From NCBI RefSeq assembly GCF_000150275.1, contig NW_002060948.1, forward strand, positions 4,568,241 through 4,632,240: a DNA stretch of 64,000 nt. The letters run 5' to 3'. The notes beneath the pieces are model-generated. The model saw only the letters and a list, made by a program, of their open reading frames with translations. It did not search any database and had not been told where the DNA came from. Origin of the DNA: Trichoplax adhaerens. Its lineage: Eukaryota > Placozoa > Uniplacotomia > Trichoplacea > Trichoplacidae. The translations under genes were made by a program, and so were the position numbers. This document shows positions 1 to 13,218 of the stretch, piece by piece; position 1 is the stretch's first letter, and each line of letters opens with the position of its first letter.

Positions 1-3000
1 CTGAAGATGCACAAATGAATTATGCATTTTAATAAAGAGAATTTATTTTGATGTAATTGGTTATTACTATGTAATTCTAATCATTTTCAATAGGATTTAA
101 GCATTTGTAAATCTTTTAATTCACTTAATTAAATCCTTTATTTAAATAGTAAATTTTTAAATGAAATGTAAATATCCCATTAATAGCTTGGTAATTCGCT
201 AAGAACTTAGTAAATCAGTATTGGATCTATGTACTCCTTTTATTGTTATTATAATTACTTATTTTTAATGTTTCGCTGATGAATCACTTAAAGTAAATCT
301 TAAAGGTTTATATAGATTACAAACGTATTAACTTAAGTGAGAGGTTATTCAGTGTAAGAGCCTAGACTATACCCCATGCTAGAGTATACAGAGTATATTT
401 TAGACTGGCCTAGTTTATGCTCTATGTAGTAACCTATAGTAGCCTAGTTTATGTTCATTTATACATTTACATTACAATTTGTTTATTCTGATGAAGAATA
501 TGAATCTAAATCTGGGTGCTGTCTGCCCCTAATCACCTGTACTCTTGGTAATCGAGGTAAGTGCATGGGATTTTATGTAGATGAATTGGCAATACGTTTG
601 TTTAGTGACTATCTGTCACAAACCAGCTTCGTGACAAGGATAACGTAAAACAAATCTCTAAATTACTATAGTCTCCGGGATTCAGTATCCCTACTCACAA
701 GAATTTAGACGCCTTTGATTCTACGTTAAACTCAACTAGACAATTGAAAACTGCTTTATTCAACTATCTGACGGGCTCATATACCCTTTTACAGCAGCTA
801 ACATTCACAAGTCATCTTATAAAAATACTTGGTGAGAACATCTACTAACTAGCTTTTCACAGTCGGACTACAATATGTCCATTCACAGGATCATTTCAGT
901 ACACATTACAGCACAGCATTAAATTTACTGTAACACATTTATAATTACAGTAATTCCTATTGTAAGGAACTAGATGTAATATATTATCACTATATTATAT
1001 TAACCAAATTTAGATAGCTATTTCTTCACGTTAGTTCGTACCGTGACACTATCCGTACTAAAAGTCAGAGAAACTTAGAGAAATACATATAAATTACAGA
1101 ACTAGATTTCTATAACACTAACATGGTACACGGTTGCATAACTGTTTCTGTGACTGGATCATTCCTAAGAAATGCTAATTATAATTGTTAATATTTATTA
1201 TATTATGCCTATTTAAATATCAAATAAATATTATCGTAATTTGCGTAAAGTTAATGATTGGATCGTCGATTGATTGATTAGCTATTCTATTTTAAACCGA
1301 TTTAAGTATAATAATCATTGCCAATTGAAGTATTGATATTTATGCAATTTGAGCCGTTCTTAATATAACCTTCTGATAGCGATAATGCCAATCAAATAAC
1401 AATATAAACAAAGTCATAATTCTGATGCCGTTCTATAAAGTAAACTAGACAAGCACAATATCATGCAATGGCTTCATCCAAATATTTTTTTAAGATAAAT
1501 GTAGAATAGCTCGACCGCATGAAAAATTTTTTTATTCTTTGGGTTTGTTTGATCGATTTTGAGAAATGTAAGTATTTGCATAATTTGTTAAAGTAAGCTT
1601 ACGTAATACCCTATCCGAATGGATTGCGTAAATGATTATAGCCGCCAACGTAGGGGAGGGACTAAGTTAGCTTCCTATTGCGAAAATTAATTTTATGTCA
1701 ATGGAGCCTTGATTATGAATGGCCAATTTCATATTTACAATACCTTTATTACTAGGAGTATAATAATGAGTTGATTATACTACAGGCTGGCTCTCAGTAT
1801 ATTTGCTAATAATCAGTTTAATTTGTAGTTCTGTTATCAAAAAGACGTCGTATATCAGCCTTGCTGCTATTACTTATCAAAATCGTCTTCGGACAAGCTA
1901 AACAGTTGTTTATGTAATGATGATGTATTCGCTTTAGCGGAAGACTATTTGGCCCAGTAGTATAGAGAATATTGTAACTTGGATAATTTGAAAATAGCCC
2001 ATTATTTTATATGGGCAGCTTATGGCCTACTAGTATTGTGGGTGCTGAAGTACATTACTGTTTAAAGACCATTTGATTATAATTATATTATCATTACAAA
2101 TATAGTTATAATTTAAAACTAGCAATACAAGTATACCAATATGGCCGGCTACCAAAAATAGGATATTCTTATTATCATAATTCTTCTTCGTTTTCTATTT
2201 ATTCTCGCGTACGAACGTAATGGTATATTCGTCATTGCACATAATAATACCACTTTACTGCTCTGATATTAGGTAATTAATCTAGCTAGTGCTTTTACTA
2301 AGCTATGTATAGCTACTTATTAGGTATTATTGTCCGCATTCTAATTTAGCTCTAACTAATTTCAAATTAAAATGATTATTGGTCATATTAACAATGTATT
2401 GGCAATTCTTAAAATTAAAATTAAATTAAAGAATTTACAAACTGAAATTGGATCTTGTAGGGCTTTGCTAATGTAAAGCTCTAAATTCTGAATTTCTTTA
2501 TTCATTCACGTTACTTAAATTTTATTCATAACAAAGATTTTATGAAGAACTGTATTAATTTTTAAGAACTTATCTGTAAATTTAAAATGACTATGTAAAA
2601 AATGACTTTGTCTATTCGTAGAATCGGCAAAGATCATTGCACATTATTTCCGCTAAACTAATGAGTTTTATTGTAATGTTCTTTATAAATTTTTATACTA
2701 TATTTAGATATACCAAAAATTACGGGCTATTTGTTTTTATGATGTGCTGCATAAAACTGATAATTAGCGTATATCTTGTCAGATTGGAGCTTGTGCGCTA
2801 TATCAGATTCTTCCGGATAGGAAATTCCTTTGAAGAATTCACACAATCATCCTTACAAATTATCAAATAAACAGAAATTAGTATACTTTTTAACTATTTC
2901 TATTTTCTGAAATATGCGTGGGGAAGAAACAATAGGGCATTGATACTTTTTTAAATTCCTAATGAAGAATGTTAAACAAAACAATCATTATTTTCCAGTT

Positions 3001-3511
3001 GTAGAACAGAATAAGTACTTGCTTCCTGCAATATACTGTATTCTCTTCTGGATATATATTCTGCAAGAAGAAGAAATGCTTATTGCATAATGATAGTAAT
3101 GATTATGTGAGGTTAAATGATTTATAAATATAGAATTTGGCAGGAAACAGAATGAGTAATTTGGTTGTATTGGAACTATAGATACTGGTGGATAGAAGTT
3201 CTGCTGATGCTGATTAAATTTTAAACTAATAAAAAGACTTATTAATGAGTGCGACTAAATGCGTATCCGTTTTTGTAATTAAGAATACTATAAAAATAGC
3301 CCCAAACTACATTACAGGTATTTCGGTAGTATGATGATTGGTTAGGTTAAATGTATTTGTATTGCTTTTAATGTTTTCAGATCGTATTTTTACTAACATT
3401 TTCTATTGTTCTTAAATACAAGAAATTTTTACAATATAGTCAAATATAGCTTGTCGTGTTCAGTTATTTATAGCACTTACAGCCATCAATATTTCGTACA
3501 ATCACTTGATG
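1..3511. other. AT-rich intergenic DNA, no feature recognised
   Basis: Short open frames only (65 and 77 codons), without splice signals or recognisable motifs. I see no coding exon on either strand. Confidence 0.6.
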
Positions 3512-4482
3512 TAACATAGATTATTACGCTATATACTGAATATATCATATTTAATATGATATTCTTGTTTTCTGCATGTGTGTATAGTCTCCAAAACTAT
3601 AAATACAACTGAGTTCTACCTCAAATTTCGCTAGTTGTAATAGGCTCAGTGCTAATATTTCCTTTCATTACTTTAAGACAGCTTATATGCTGCTCTATAG
3701 TAGATACTATTGTACGCTGTAATTAATTATCACGAAAGTAATCTTTGTGACGTATACATTATTTCTCTTAAATTCTATGCATGTTTATATGCATGCAATG
3801 CTTATGGTTTCCTTAATTGTAACTTCAGTAATCAACAGCGGATGTATCAGCAATCCTTAATTTAAAATTAGATAGACTAAAATAGTAATTTTCAATTAGT
3901 TTAGCTAGATTGTGTCTATCACCTTGAAGGATGCTAAGGTTTAAAATACAATTTCTAATTTTAGATAAAATACGTAAGTAGTTTAGCCAAATAAATATTT
4001 GTTAAACTATTAATAGGAATTGCTTACCATAATACTGATACAGTAAATTTATTAGGATTGGACTATGTTTAATTCGTTCAGATGGAGGCTCGTAAGAGTA
4101 TGAATTTGGTTAATGTCTAATAGACGAGGTGATTCGTGTAGTTAAACCGGTTTTAGGCACCGAAGCCTAAATAAGCAGCGGCTTCGCCGATAATATATTT
4201 AAATGGGATGTGATTTTCTAAAATGTTTGGAGATTTCTCTGGGCTGAATCCTATTGATTACTATTTAGAAATACCAACTGATTGGCATTCCAAGTTACAG
4301 TAGCGTAGGTTAGAAAACACTCTCAAACTGTGTTGGAAGTTAGGGCTATTCCTAGCTAGCAACATTTATCTACCGTAAGTATCCAATTTTACTAAAACTC
4401 CTGGTGTAAAATTTTGTGAATGGTAACCAAGTTCACAACCGCTGACTCATTGAACCCAGTATCACAGCATTGTTGGCGTTAA
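3512..4482 (+). mobile_element. Degenerate LTR-retrotransposon 5' end (LTR plus gag start), copy 1
   Basis: Similar in layout to 8587-9310: a TATA motif (TATAAATA near 3599) followed by TTCTACCTCA, a shared ATCTACCGTAA near 4369, the motif TCCTGGTGTAA near 4400, then an ATG at 4420. The short frame reads MVTKFTTADSLNPVSQH and stops soon after. The second copy has a matching frame. No pol or second LTR was found; it is a fragment. Confidence 0.42.
4150..4192. repeat. Small inverted repeat inside the LTR-like fragment
   Basis: CGAAGCC and GGCTTCG arms around a TAAATAAGCAGC spacer could form a short hairpin. It is only present in copy 1 of the LTR-like pair as far as I can see. Confidence 0.3.
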
Positions 4483-7400
4483 TAAACTTGAAGATAATGA
4501 AAATATTTATTATGGTATATGTGTATGTTGACGCTATTTCTGTAATTTCTACATATTTCTATCATTTTCAGATAACCCTCATGATTATGATTCTTAGCTC
4601 ATTATAGCAGTAAAAGCTATAAGTAGTATTACAGAAAGGTAATCGGTAGAATTTCGTAGTAAAAATCTTGAAAGAGATATCCTCACGGGAATTGAAATAG
4701 CAAATTTGTGATGCTGTAGATTCCATATTTATTGCAGTTATTTGACTGAAGACTTCATCATAAGTCTGAATATAAATCCATTAATACTACAGAAATGCTG
4801 CTTTTCAATGGAGATAGTATTTTAATGACAGGATAAACTATAGATAAGCAAAGGAAAAGACGCAATTTATAGTGACAATTTTCATAACTAGCCTTATCAT
4901 ATACTCGACTAAAGCTTTTGAAACAGTAACTTTGCAGATTCTATTTAGATATTAATTTTGAATTGATATCTTATTATGAAAGTTTAGTAATACCAATCCC
5001 AGAAGCGGTGCATATTTAGTATAAGTGATATCAATTAGATGAGGAGAATTGTATATTTATTGGATTAAAGATTTCAGAAGAATACAGGTATCGTTCATAC
5101 TCCTATCTGACCATATTTTATGATTTAAGATTTATAATTGCATGCATTTCATTAAATTAAAGCTATAATCGATTTTAAAGTAATAAATTACTTGGCTGTG
5201 TCAGTAAATTAGCTCAACAGATGCGGTATTCTTATAAGTTCTCCATTAAATACCAGTACTTCATTAACGTGTTATAAAATAAGGTAGTTTTATTTCTCAA
5301 GTTCCCAAACGAGCTCTAATGAATTTTCTAAGCAGTTAACTCAGTTATTAACTGATTAACAAATTGAGTAAGTAATTAAATGATTAATTTCTGTTATCAA
5401 GTCACTTATAACATACTGCTCTACGGATTGCGTACCGATTAGTTAAGCCACTTGATCCAACACGAAACAGCATCACTGGCTACGCTGACTACAGCATAGC
5501 TAAAGCCTCTCGGTAGCAACAGAACCGTACAATCCTAACATTGCTACATTACGTCAAATATATAATTGTAACAATCTGTGATATGGAAATACTAGCAGTA
5601 TGCCATATTTTAGACTTGATTAGTGTATTGAAAGCTACCAACTATTCTGTCCAATCTAAGAAGGTCTAATTTTATAAGATATATAATCTAAGTAAAGTAA
5701 CCAATATTGCCTTAGATTGCCTTATTTTATCTTCAAAAATCATAAACCTAATCCGGAACGCATCAAAAAGTCCGCATAGCAGCATCCTCCTTTCATTGTA
5801 AATTTTCATAATTAGCAATCTTAGGAGGATTTGATATGCGAGTACATATTGAATCGCTTTTAATTTAAAAGTAATTAAAACTTCTATAGTCAACAGAACC
5901 AGTTATTGTCGGTATAAATTTTCAACAGGCTAGTGTGACTCAAAGATTTATTAATTTTATCCTTGCAGTGATGCCAAATTGTAATTGGCGAAGTTTTATT
6001 AGCAGAGACTCGTTCACATTGAAATTACTTAAGTATAAAGTGCTAATATTGTTTCACCTAAAATTGATTTAAAAATACGTAGAGGTCACGAGATTATTAC
6101 TTCAGGTAATCATTACACTTACTGTGTAAATAATGTAAATTTCTGGTGCTTATGATTATTTATTTTGAACTTCGTTTTCAGGTAGCTTAGAAAATAGACT
6201 ATTTGACCTTATGTATCAGTCTGTCTCAGCATGATTCTAGATAAAATAACCATATCCTCTAAAATGTTTCCGTACTTGTGTCTTTAAAAAAGTATTAATT
6301 AATTTTTCTATTCCAAAAACTTATCTCACGAGAATATTCTGCGGCATGAATATAAATAATGATATAAGTATAAACACCACCAAATGCAATCTTAGCTGTT
6401 TTATAGATCCTTTTTCATTTACTTAGTCGATAATTTTTAAGTTTCCAAATCATCAACTTCGAGGCATAGTAATTTTAATTAATTTATTCTCATGCAATCT
6501 ATGATAAAAATATTGCTAAAATTCTAACGTGAGCTTACATCTTGTGATACAAGGCATAACTAATGAAAGTAAATAAATTGTTATTATGATAATTCTTAAT
6601 CTAGCTTTATGCTAGCTAAAATTAGAATCATTTATGTACGGTAACATCACATGAGTAAATTTCTTACAGCGTATAAAATACTGGTATAGAACAGGATTAG
6701 GTGTTGCAGGTCAAGTAGAGCTGTTAAAACTAAAACTCTAATAAGATTTCAATTAAGCTCACTTTGATATCTTAATGTAGCTGAGTGTTACGAGCGGCAA
6801 CAAGATTGGTGGTATATTAGAGCATGACAGAATCTAATGAAAATTCGAAAACTACTTCAGATAACTCCATCATTCATAAAATTAATAATATTCACATCAT
6901 TCTAACAAAACTCTCCGTGTTTCCTTAATAATAATATGCAAATCTGTTAATATATTCTGAGTAATAGAATACCCACAGATTATTTCATAGTTATAATGTA
7001 CTATCATTAATTTTATCTGATAAGAGTGCTAGTAACTTTTCGTAACTTTTGAAGAAATAGCAATGATTAAGAAATAACTAAAGCATGGCATATTTACAAT
7101 CACGTTTTCTTTATTTCCATTTCTTGCCTCACCGTCATGAATATGTAGAAATAAGGCTATAACTGTTATAATTTTTAGAGCTCTTATATATTTCTGAGTA
7201 TAGCTGTATTTAAAATGCAATCACACATTAAATGATCAATCTATCCAAAACTGGTTAATCAGGTTATGCAGTCAATCAGATCAACAAAAATTATTGATGG
7301 TAAATAACTTATGTAAATTATATAAATTGACCGTAATTCAGTTATAAAGCTTTTTTAGGGACAATCAGGCGTGAAAACTATGAATTTTGATGACTCTACA

Positions 7401-8586
7401 ACGACACCAATAAATCGCGAAGTTTCATAGAAATATCAGGTAAACAATTACATATACTCATGCGGCGTGTTGACGAATTCAAGATTAGATAGCAAATTTA
7501 CAGTTTACTCTATTAATGATATTAATTGTCAGCAATAACAACAGTGTATTTTCATACAAGTGTTAAACCTAAAATTTCTTATCCGAAGTATTGTGCTTAT
7601 AGTATCGTAGATTCCTGATTTTATGTTGAAATTGATGCTATAGCAAAGACTGCTAACATATTAATTTGATGTTAATCAAACGAGACAATTTTTATCATAG
7701 CAGACGATAATGACTCGATCAATTGAATCATCGTTTGCCAATGTTGACGCCATAAATTGCATCTACTGGCGTAAAGATGATTCCTTGTAGCTGGATATTT
7801 CTTATCTGACCAGAAAATCCTGATGAAAGTCTATTTTCTGTTTTTGCTGAAATATCTGGTGCACCACCTTAGTATCAAATTTCAAGTAGAATATCACTCT
7901 TACATTACGCGAACTTTGTAATAGTAGTATTTATCGAGTCGTATCCAAAGCTTTATTCATTGTAAAATTATGTAGCTAATTTATTTTCATGTATTATTTT
8001 ACGTTTGCTTTAAATCGTGCAGGGTTATAACCGATATTTTGATCATGATTGCATTTCGATTCCATTTAAAACAAAGATTTTATGGCAAGATATATATACA
8101 TTATCCTTACTGGGAAAACTCCAGTCTTAATCATTGTGACACTGCAGTTTAATTAACTCCTGCTAATGTTACCATTTGAAATGTAATCATGAAATTACCA
8201 GATATTAGTACGAAAAGATGTTAGTACCTTGAAGTGAAAGATTAGTTAGTAACTATCACGAACTAGAAAAACAAGTACATGCTAGATGCTAGACAAATTA
8301 TTCATCTCTGATAAAAATTTAATTAAATTTTTGTAGTGCTTTTTACTTAATTTTCAGTCGTGGTTTGAATTAAATAACATTATTTTGTGATTATCGCTGA
8401 AATTTTGCTTTACATGTGTAGTGTATTTAGAATATACTGTAACTATATTCTACTCTTAAATATATACATGTTGTATTGCTCTTATATTTAGACAGATCTA
8501 CAGTCCGCTTACTCTACATTCATATATAGACTACTGTATTTAGTTATTACGGTACTCGCTGTTTTCTACAATCATCTGCTATTTTG
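4483..8586. other. AT-rich intergenic DNA, no feature recognised
   Basis: No exon, RNA gene or clear repeat is seen between the two LTR-like fragments. Open frames are below 75 codons and look random. Confidence 0.55.
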
Positions 8587-9310
8587 TAACCTGTTATGGT
8601 ATATGTTGTATCTAATTCCACAATCCTATTCTCTGCATGTTCTCTATCTTTAAAATTATAAATACCGGCTATTTCTACCTCAGAGTTCGTTAGCTTCTCA
8701 GTTAGTCTTCTAGTTAGTCTCTGTTACATTTTCTAGTTTATCGTAACAATAATTTAATAGTCCAGTAGGGCTTGAGTAATGAACAATCACGAGTCCAATA
8801 GAGCTTAAGTACCGAACTAACTTTATTATGCGTTAGGAGCCGTTATATATAAGGGACAATTACCAGTAATGTGCAATAACGGACATACCATGAATGTTAA
8901 CGACAATTTTATCTTATTCATAATAAGATAACAACTTATTTTCTTAGATATGCTATCTAGGACTTAATCGTCATCATTACAGAACAACTGCAGAAATATA
9001 CTGAATAAACAGGCTTATTCAATATGATAAATCTTATCGATACTATGTCTACAACAACTGTATTATTTCGTAACAGCCTCTCGCAGTTTAATACTTCTAC
9101 TCGTTACTCACGACAGCTTGCACGCTGATCTACCGTAACTACCTCACTGTACTTCACTTTACTAACCTACAATAAAGCGTAACTTTTATAAACCCTTTGG
9201 TGCAATAATTGTAAATGGCGACTAAATCTCAATCCTCTGAGATATTGAACCCTCCATCACAACATGTTATTGGCAATTACTGGTTTCAATCAGAATATTA
9301 TGACTGTTAA
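8587..9310 (+). mobile_element. Degenerate LTR-retrotransposon 5' end (LTR plus gag start), copy 2
   Basis: TATAAATA near 8660, TTCTACCTCAGA, ATCTACCGTAA near 9130 and TTTGGTGCAATAA near 9200 precede an ATG at 9215. The frame reads MATKSQSSEILNPPSQH and stops after about 30 codons. It aligns with copy 1 at M.TK and LNP.SQH, which suggests the first residues of a gag-like protein. No further element body is visible. Confidence 0.42.
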
Positions 9311-10534
9311 ACATGTAGACTACGAATGCTAACATGTAAGTTTTGTGCATTTCCCGCGATTTTATAGGTACATTTAACTAAATGTAGCAACTGATCTACT
9401 CCACTATTGTTATCAATATTACTATAAAGCTGCCAGGATATTTATTGTAGGATTATAGCCAACCGTCTGACAAATATTTCTGCATTTAAATTCTATTTAG
9501 GCTTAATAGTATCAGCATTTGTCGAGTTACATACCTATGTAAGCATAATTGGAATTTACTACCAGTCTTGATGGGCCAAGATTGGATGATTTGGATAACT
9601 GAGCTTCGAAGTTATCGACAAACATTTTAATGCTAGAGTAACTCCTGTAAGATAAGAGATATACATCAAAATTGCTTAGATTCGATTTTTAACCAAGTTT
9701 ACTCTTCCGAAAAATTCTATAGATATTATAGATAGTATATTATGATATTGTAATTTTTAAAGATCTTAAGATCTTATACCTAGTCACATTGACTTGATAG
9801 TACTTCCCAGTAACGATATTTTGAGATGAAATTAAGTAATTTTCGCGTCCATTAACATGCAATCTATTGATGTTATAGAATATAGTACTTTTAGATGAAA
9901 TCCGAATGCATATGAATAATAAGTAATTAAAAATTTATTAGTATAATTAATGAGGTTGAAATAGACATTGTTCTGTTCTGTATTAACCTAAGCTCGAGCC
10001 TACTTTTTATCAAGGCTATATAGAGATATTTTCCCTCTGATTTCTGGATTGATTAAAAGACAAATTTTTAGATATTAAATTGAGGATATGTGAAAAAAGT
10101 GTCTCAGAATCAGAAATGATCAAAATTAGATAACTGACATTGCTCATTTTACTACACAAACTACTTCTTTATAGTGTCGAAATATCTCAATGGGATATTC
10201 CTAACCAAAAGCTAAAATATTTACTGTATTAACTATTTAGCGTAGATGTGCGCTCAGTACAATCTTAAGATTCCACTTAATCTATAATCACGTATATCCA
10301 GTGTCAATCTTTTAATTTTATATATCTCTTAACGATTTCTTTCGACCTTTTAATTTATTTGAGAGTAGCACCTCAATAGGATATCAATAATTGGCTACAT
10401 AATCTACCGTCGGACGAACAGTGATTACTGTAGTCTCTTTATAAGCCCAAGCATTTACAATAGTGAATTTAGAATTAAATATATTTACAGTGATAAGTAA
10501 TAGAATATTAAATGATTATACCCCTCAATCTTAC
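9311..10534. other. Downstream flank of the partial paralog; missing LamG exons not found
   Basis: Counterparts of the last four exons of the terminal LamG would be expected here on the minus strand. One faint candidate near 10.40-10.44 kb reads DYSN..SSDGRL, but the frame is soon closed and the splice sites are poor. No FQGC-type final exon is visible. Confidence 0.45.
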
Positions 10535-10843
10535 CTGACCAATCCAATATAGGGCACCTTCTAAGTTTAAGGCATTAAATTCGAACTGAATTTGCTGATA
10601 TCTGCACAAAAAACAATAATTAATTCTTATGGTGACATGTATTTTCGCCTGAAATTCTTAGACTAACAAAAGTTAAATTGTAATAAGATGTCGATTAAAT
10701 CGTTGATATGCTTTTATTATTAGTTGCAATGCTAAATAATACAGCGCAAGAATATGAAACTTACTCATTAATAATATTTACTGAATAGAGCAGGTAACTA
10801 TACTTTTGGAAATATGGAATATCGTTGGCATTTAGTTGTTTCA
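10535..10843 (-). CDS. Partial perlecan paralog: first two exons of a second LamG domain
   Basis: Two small exons, 10765-10843 (79 nt) and 10535-10601 (67 nt), match the first two exons of the terminal LamG of the main gene in length, phase and sequence pattern. They read KQLNANDIPYFQKYSYLLY, then IQFEFNALNLEGALYWIGQ, aligning with the SYL strand and LLYWQG of the main gene. Acceptors CGACAG and GTGCAG and donors GTAAGT and GTAAGA are strong. I could not find convincing counterparts of the remaining four exons between 10.5 and 9.3 kb. The paralog may be truncated, or its end may lie further away or have diverged. Confidence 0.62.
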
Positions 10844-11066
10844 CTGTCGAGATAAACGTAAAGCGATAGTGATAAATTTCATCATATTCTTAAATATTTC
10901 TTGCATATTCTTTATTTATCGGATAACTTTTTACTATTCTTACATCGCTAACTTCATGAGGAATTTAAAAGTTAGTCAAGTTAACCTTAAAGCTATCTTT
11001 AAGTAAAAATGCAAGAATGATGCCTTAACCCTACAGTTAAATTGTATTTACAGTACTATTTATTAC

Positions 11067-11900
11067 CTTCCCCACAGTCCGATAATCCATAGTATGGCAT
11101 AGGACATAAGCAATAATGTTGTTTACCGTTTGCTATACATCGTCCATTATTCAGACAAGGTGATCGGCTACATGGGTTTGTTGTCGCAGAATACATTTTC
11201 TCGCAGTAATTTCCATAATATTTATCTCTACAGCGACATGTGAAATAACTTTCGTCTTGTGCAAATTTTTGACATGTACCTCCATTTCTACACACCTGGT
11301 CTCCTTCACAGGCAGCGCCGCATTTGTCCATTTGACGACTTTCGACTGGCTTACTTAAGTCTATCTGTTTGTTATTAAATGATAATTGAGAGATACAACC
11401 GGAAAATCCATATGGAACTTCAAATAGTGGATTCAGGCTTAAATCGGATAATCCTGCTAAGAATATCCAGCTAGATAGATCTATTGTTGTACTTTTACCC
11501 AAAAAACTACCAAAAGTAAATGCCGGTGTTCCACCGTTAACTACTACCGAACTCCATCCCCGTTCATACTTTGCTACTATGTGGTACCACTTGCCTTCTT
11601 GAATAATGAGTGGATAAACAACCTTACCGGATATTCCAGCAGGGCTACTTTGTGGTCCACTTGAATAGTAAAATGTAATGTGCCGATCTTTAACACCTAG
11701 TGAAATATAATGCATTGTCGAGGGTGTATTTTCTGCAAATCCGTTACTTTGAAATATAATCAGACCATCATGAACTTTAGTAGGCTTAATTTTGATGTTG
11801 ATTTCATGATAGTCAGATGGCCTTAATGCTGAACCAATAAATGCTCCATAGGCTGCATTATTAGGATTGCTATTATCAAATCCTGGGAGTATCGATGTTA
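11067..11900 (-). CDS. Partial perlecan paralog: LamG - EGF - EGF exon
   Basis: An 834 nt exon closely similar in layout to 27723-28565. LamG landmarks: [44 protein letters not shown] and FSGCISQLSFNN. EGF 1 includes CEGDQVCRNGGTC and CRCRDKYYGNYC; EGF 2 includes CSRSPCLNNGRC and YCLCPMPYYGLSDC. The frame is fully open, with acceptor ATTGCAG and donor GAAG|GTAATA in phase 1. Reading past the donor gives a stop after three codons, so GNK-stop is not necessarily the terminus; the next LamG exon at 10843 joins in frame. Confidence 0.78.
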
Positions 11901-12054
11901 CTGCAATTTATATATAAGACACATATCACATATAGTTTTAGTAACGATCTGAAATATCGAAAGTAATATCTGCCTGATTATCTCTTAAGAACATAAAATC
12001 TTCTCTCGTATTTTCCAAAGTAACAATTACTGTAAAAAAAATGTTTAATTTAAC

Positions 12055-13218
12055 CTGCTATATCTACTTGCAGCCGTGCCGATACATTCCCATATGCATT
12101 CGAAACATGACATTCATAAATTCCAGCCATTTCTTGTTTAGGATTTCTAAATTTTAATGAAACACCTGACACCAATGATTGATCAATACTACCTCCAACT
12201 TTAATCCAGGTCACCGATGGAGCTGGTTTCCCGGCACCATTACAGGATACATCTTTTGTTTCACTTTTTAAAAGCCTTAATGCAATTCTGTTTGATGGTG
12301 ATATTTTAGCCGAAGGATAATCTGAAAATTATGGATTTTGCGTTAGAAAAATATTTTACACGTATGTGTGTAACATTTATATTATTTGATAATAGTGGAT
12401 TTATAGAGAGAATAAGCTAATTTCACCACATTCTACTAATAGCAGTCAATATTATATTAACATTGAATGACTACTGACGTTAGCGTTAATTCAATTTTCT
12501 CACCATCAACATGGAGCTGAACAGAATCTTGGCCAATCCCATCATTATTAGAAACAGTGCTAGTATAATATTCGCCTGATTTTTGAACATTTCGTAAAAT
12601 TAAGAATGGACCGTATGTCTGGTGATGATAAGGTAAACCGGCTCCCATTCTAGTCCATTCACATTCTTTACTCTGTGTGCCATTAATGTTACTAAATAAA
12701 ATAGCTGTACCCCCTCGTAAAACCTTAGCTGACTTTGGCTGAACATCAACATCAACATCTGTTAATAATTATAAATCAAGCTTGTAAATAGAAAATTTAA
12801 AAATTCTAATGTCTTTAAAACTCACCGGTAATACGGTATGATGTATTTTTTAGCAGAGATTATGCTTATGTATTGATTAGAATTAAAAATAGATAAAGCT
12901 ATATTATATTGTATTAATGCGATATAGTCTACTACTTACGCTTCGATAGATCAACAACCAAAATTACATTTTTAGAAACACTCCCATCTTGATTTGAAAG
13001 TTGGCAAGTATAAATACCGGAATGGCACTCAGTATTAGCTGGAAATATGAGTCTACCCTGTTGATCTTGGAAAACACCTGATGGGAATTTAGTGTCGCTT
13101 TTAGTAGCCCATTTTGGGATATTTTGGGAAGATTCGGAGAAGCATGCAAATTCTAATCTTTGACCTTTCCTAGCATAAACAATCCCTGATGGCACCAGTT
13201 TTAATGATGGTACTGCTG
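12055..13218 (-). CDS. Partial perlecan paralog: three Ig exons
   Basis: Exons about 12940-13215 (or up to 13218; two AG acceptors three bases apart), 12504-12758 and 12055-12321, all in phase 1. The first Ig has ACFSESSQNIPKW and GIYTCQLSN. The second keeps an Ig-like layout (VLRGGTAILF, CEWTRMGAGLP, SGEYYTSTVSN), but both core Cys positions read Ser. The third has VSCNGAGKPAPSVTW and GIYECHVSN. They correspond in order to Ig36-Ig38 of the main gene. No start codon, leader or further Ig is visible upstream, so this is either the 3' part of another gene, an alternative 3' end of the main gene, or a decaying copy. Confidence 0.7.

Noticed and set aside
451-648. 65-codon plus-strand open frame
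   Set aside because: No recognisable motif, no neighbouring exons, length expected by chance.
2637-2870. 77-codon hydrophobic plus-strand frame
   Set aside because: AT-rich codons give hydrophobic residues by default; no family resemblance or splice context.
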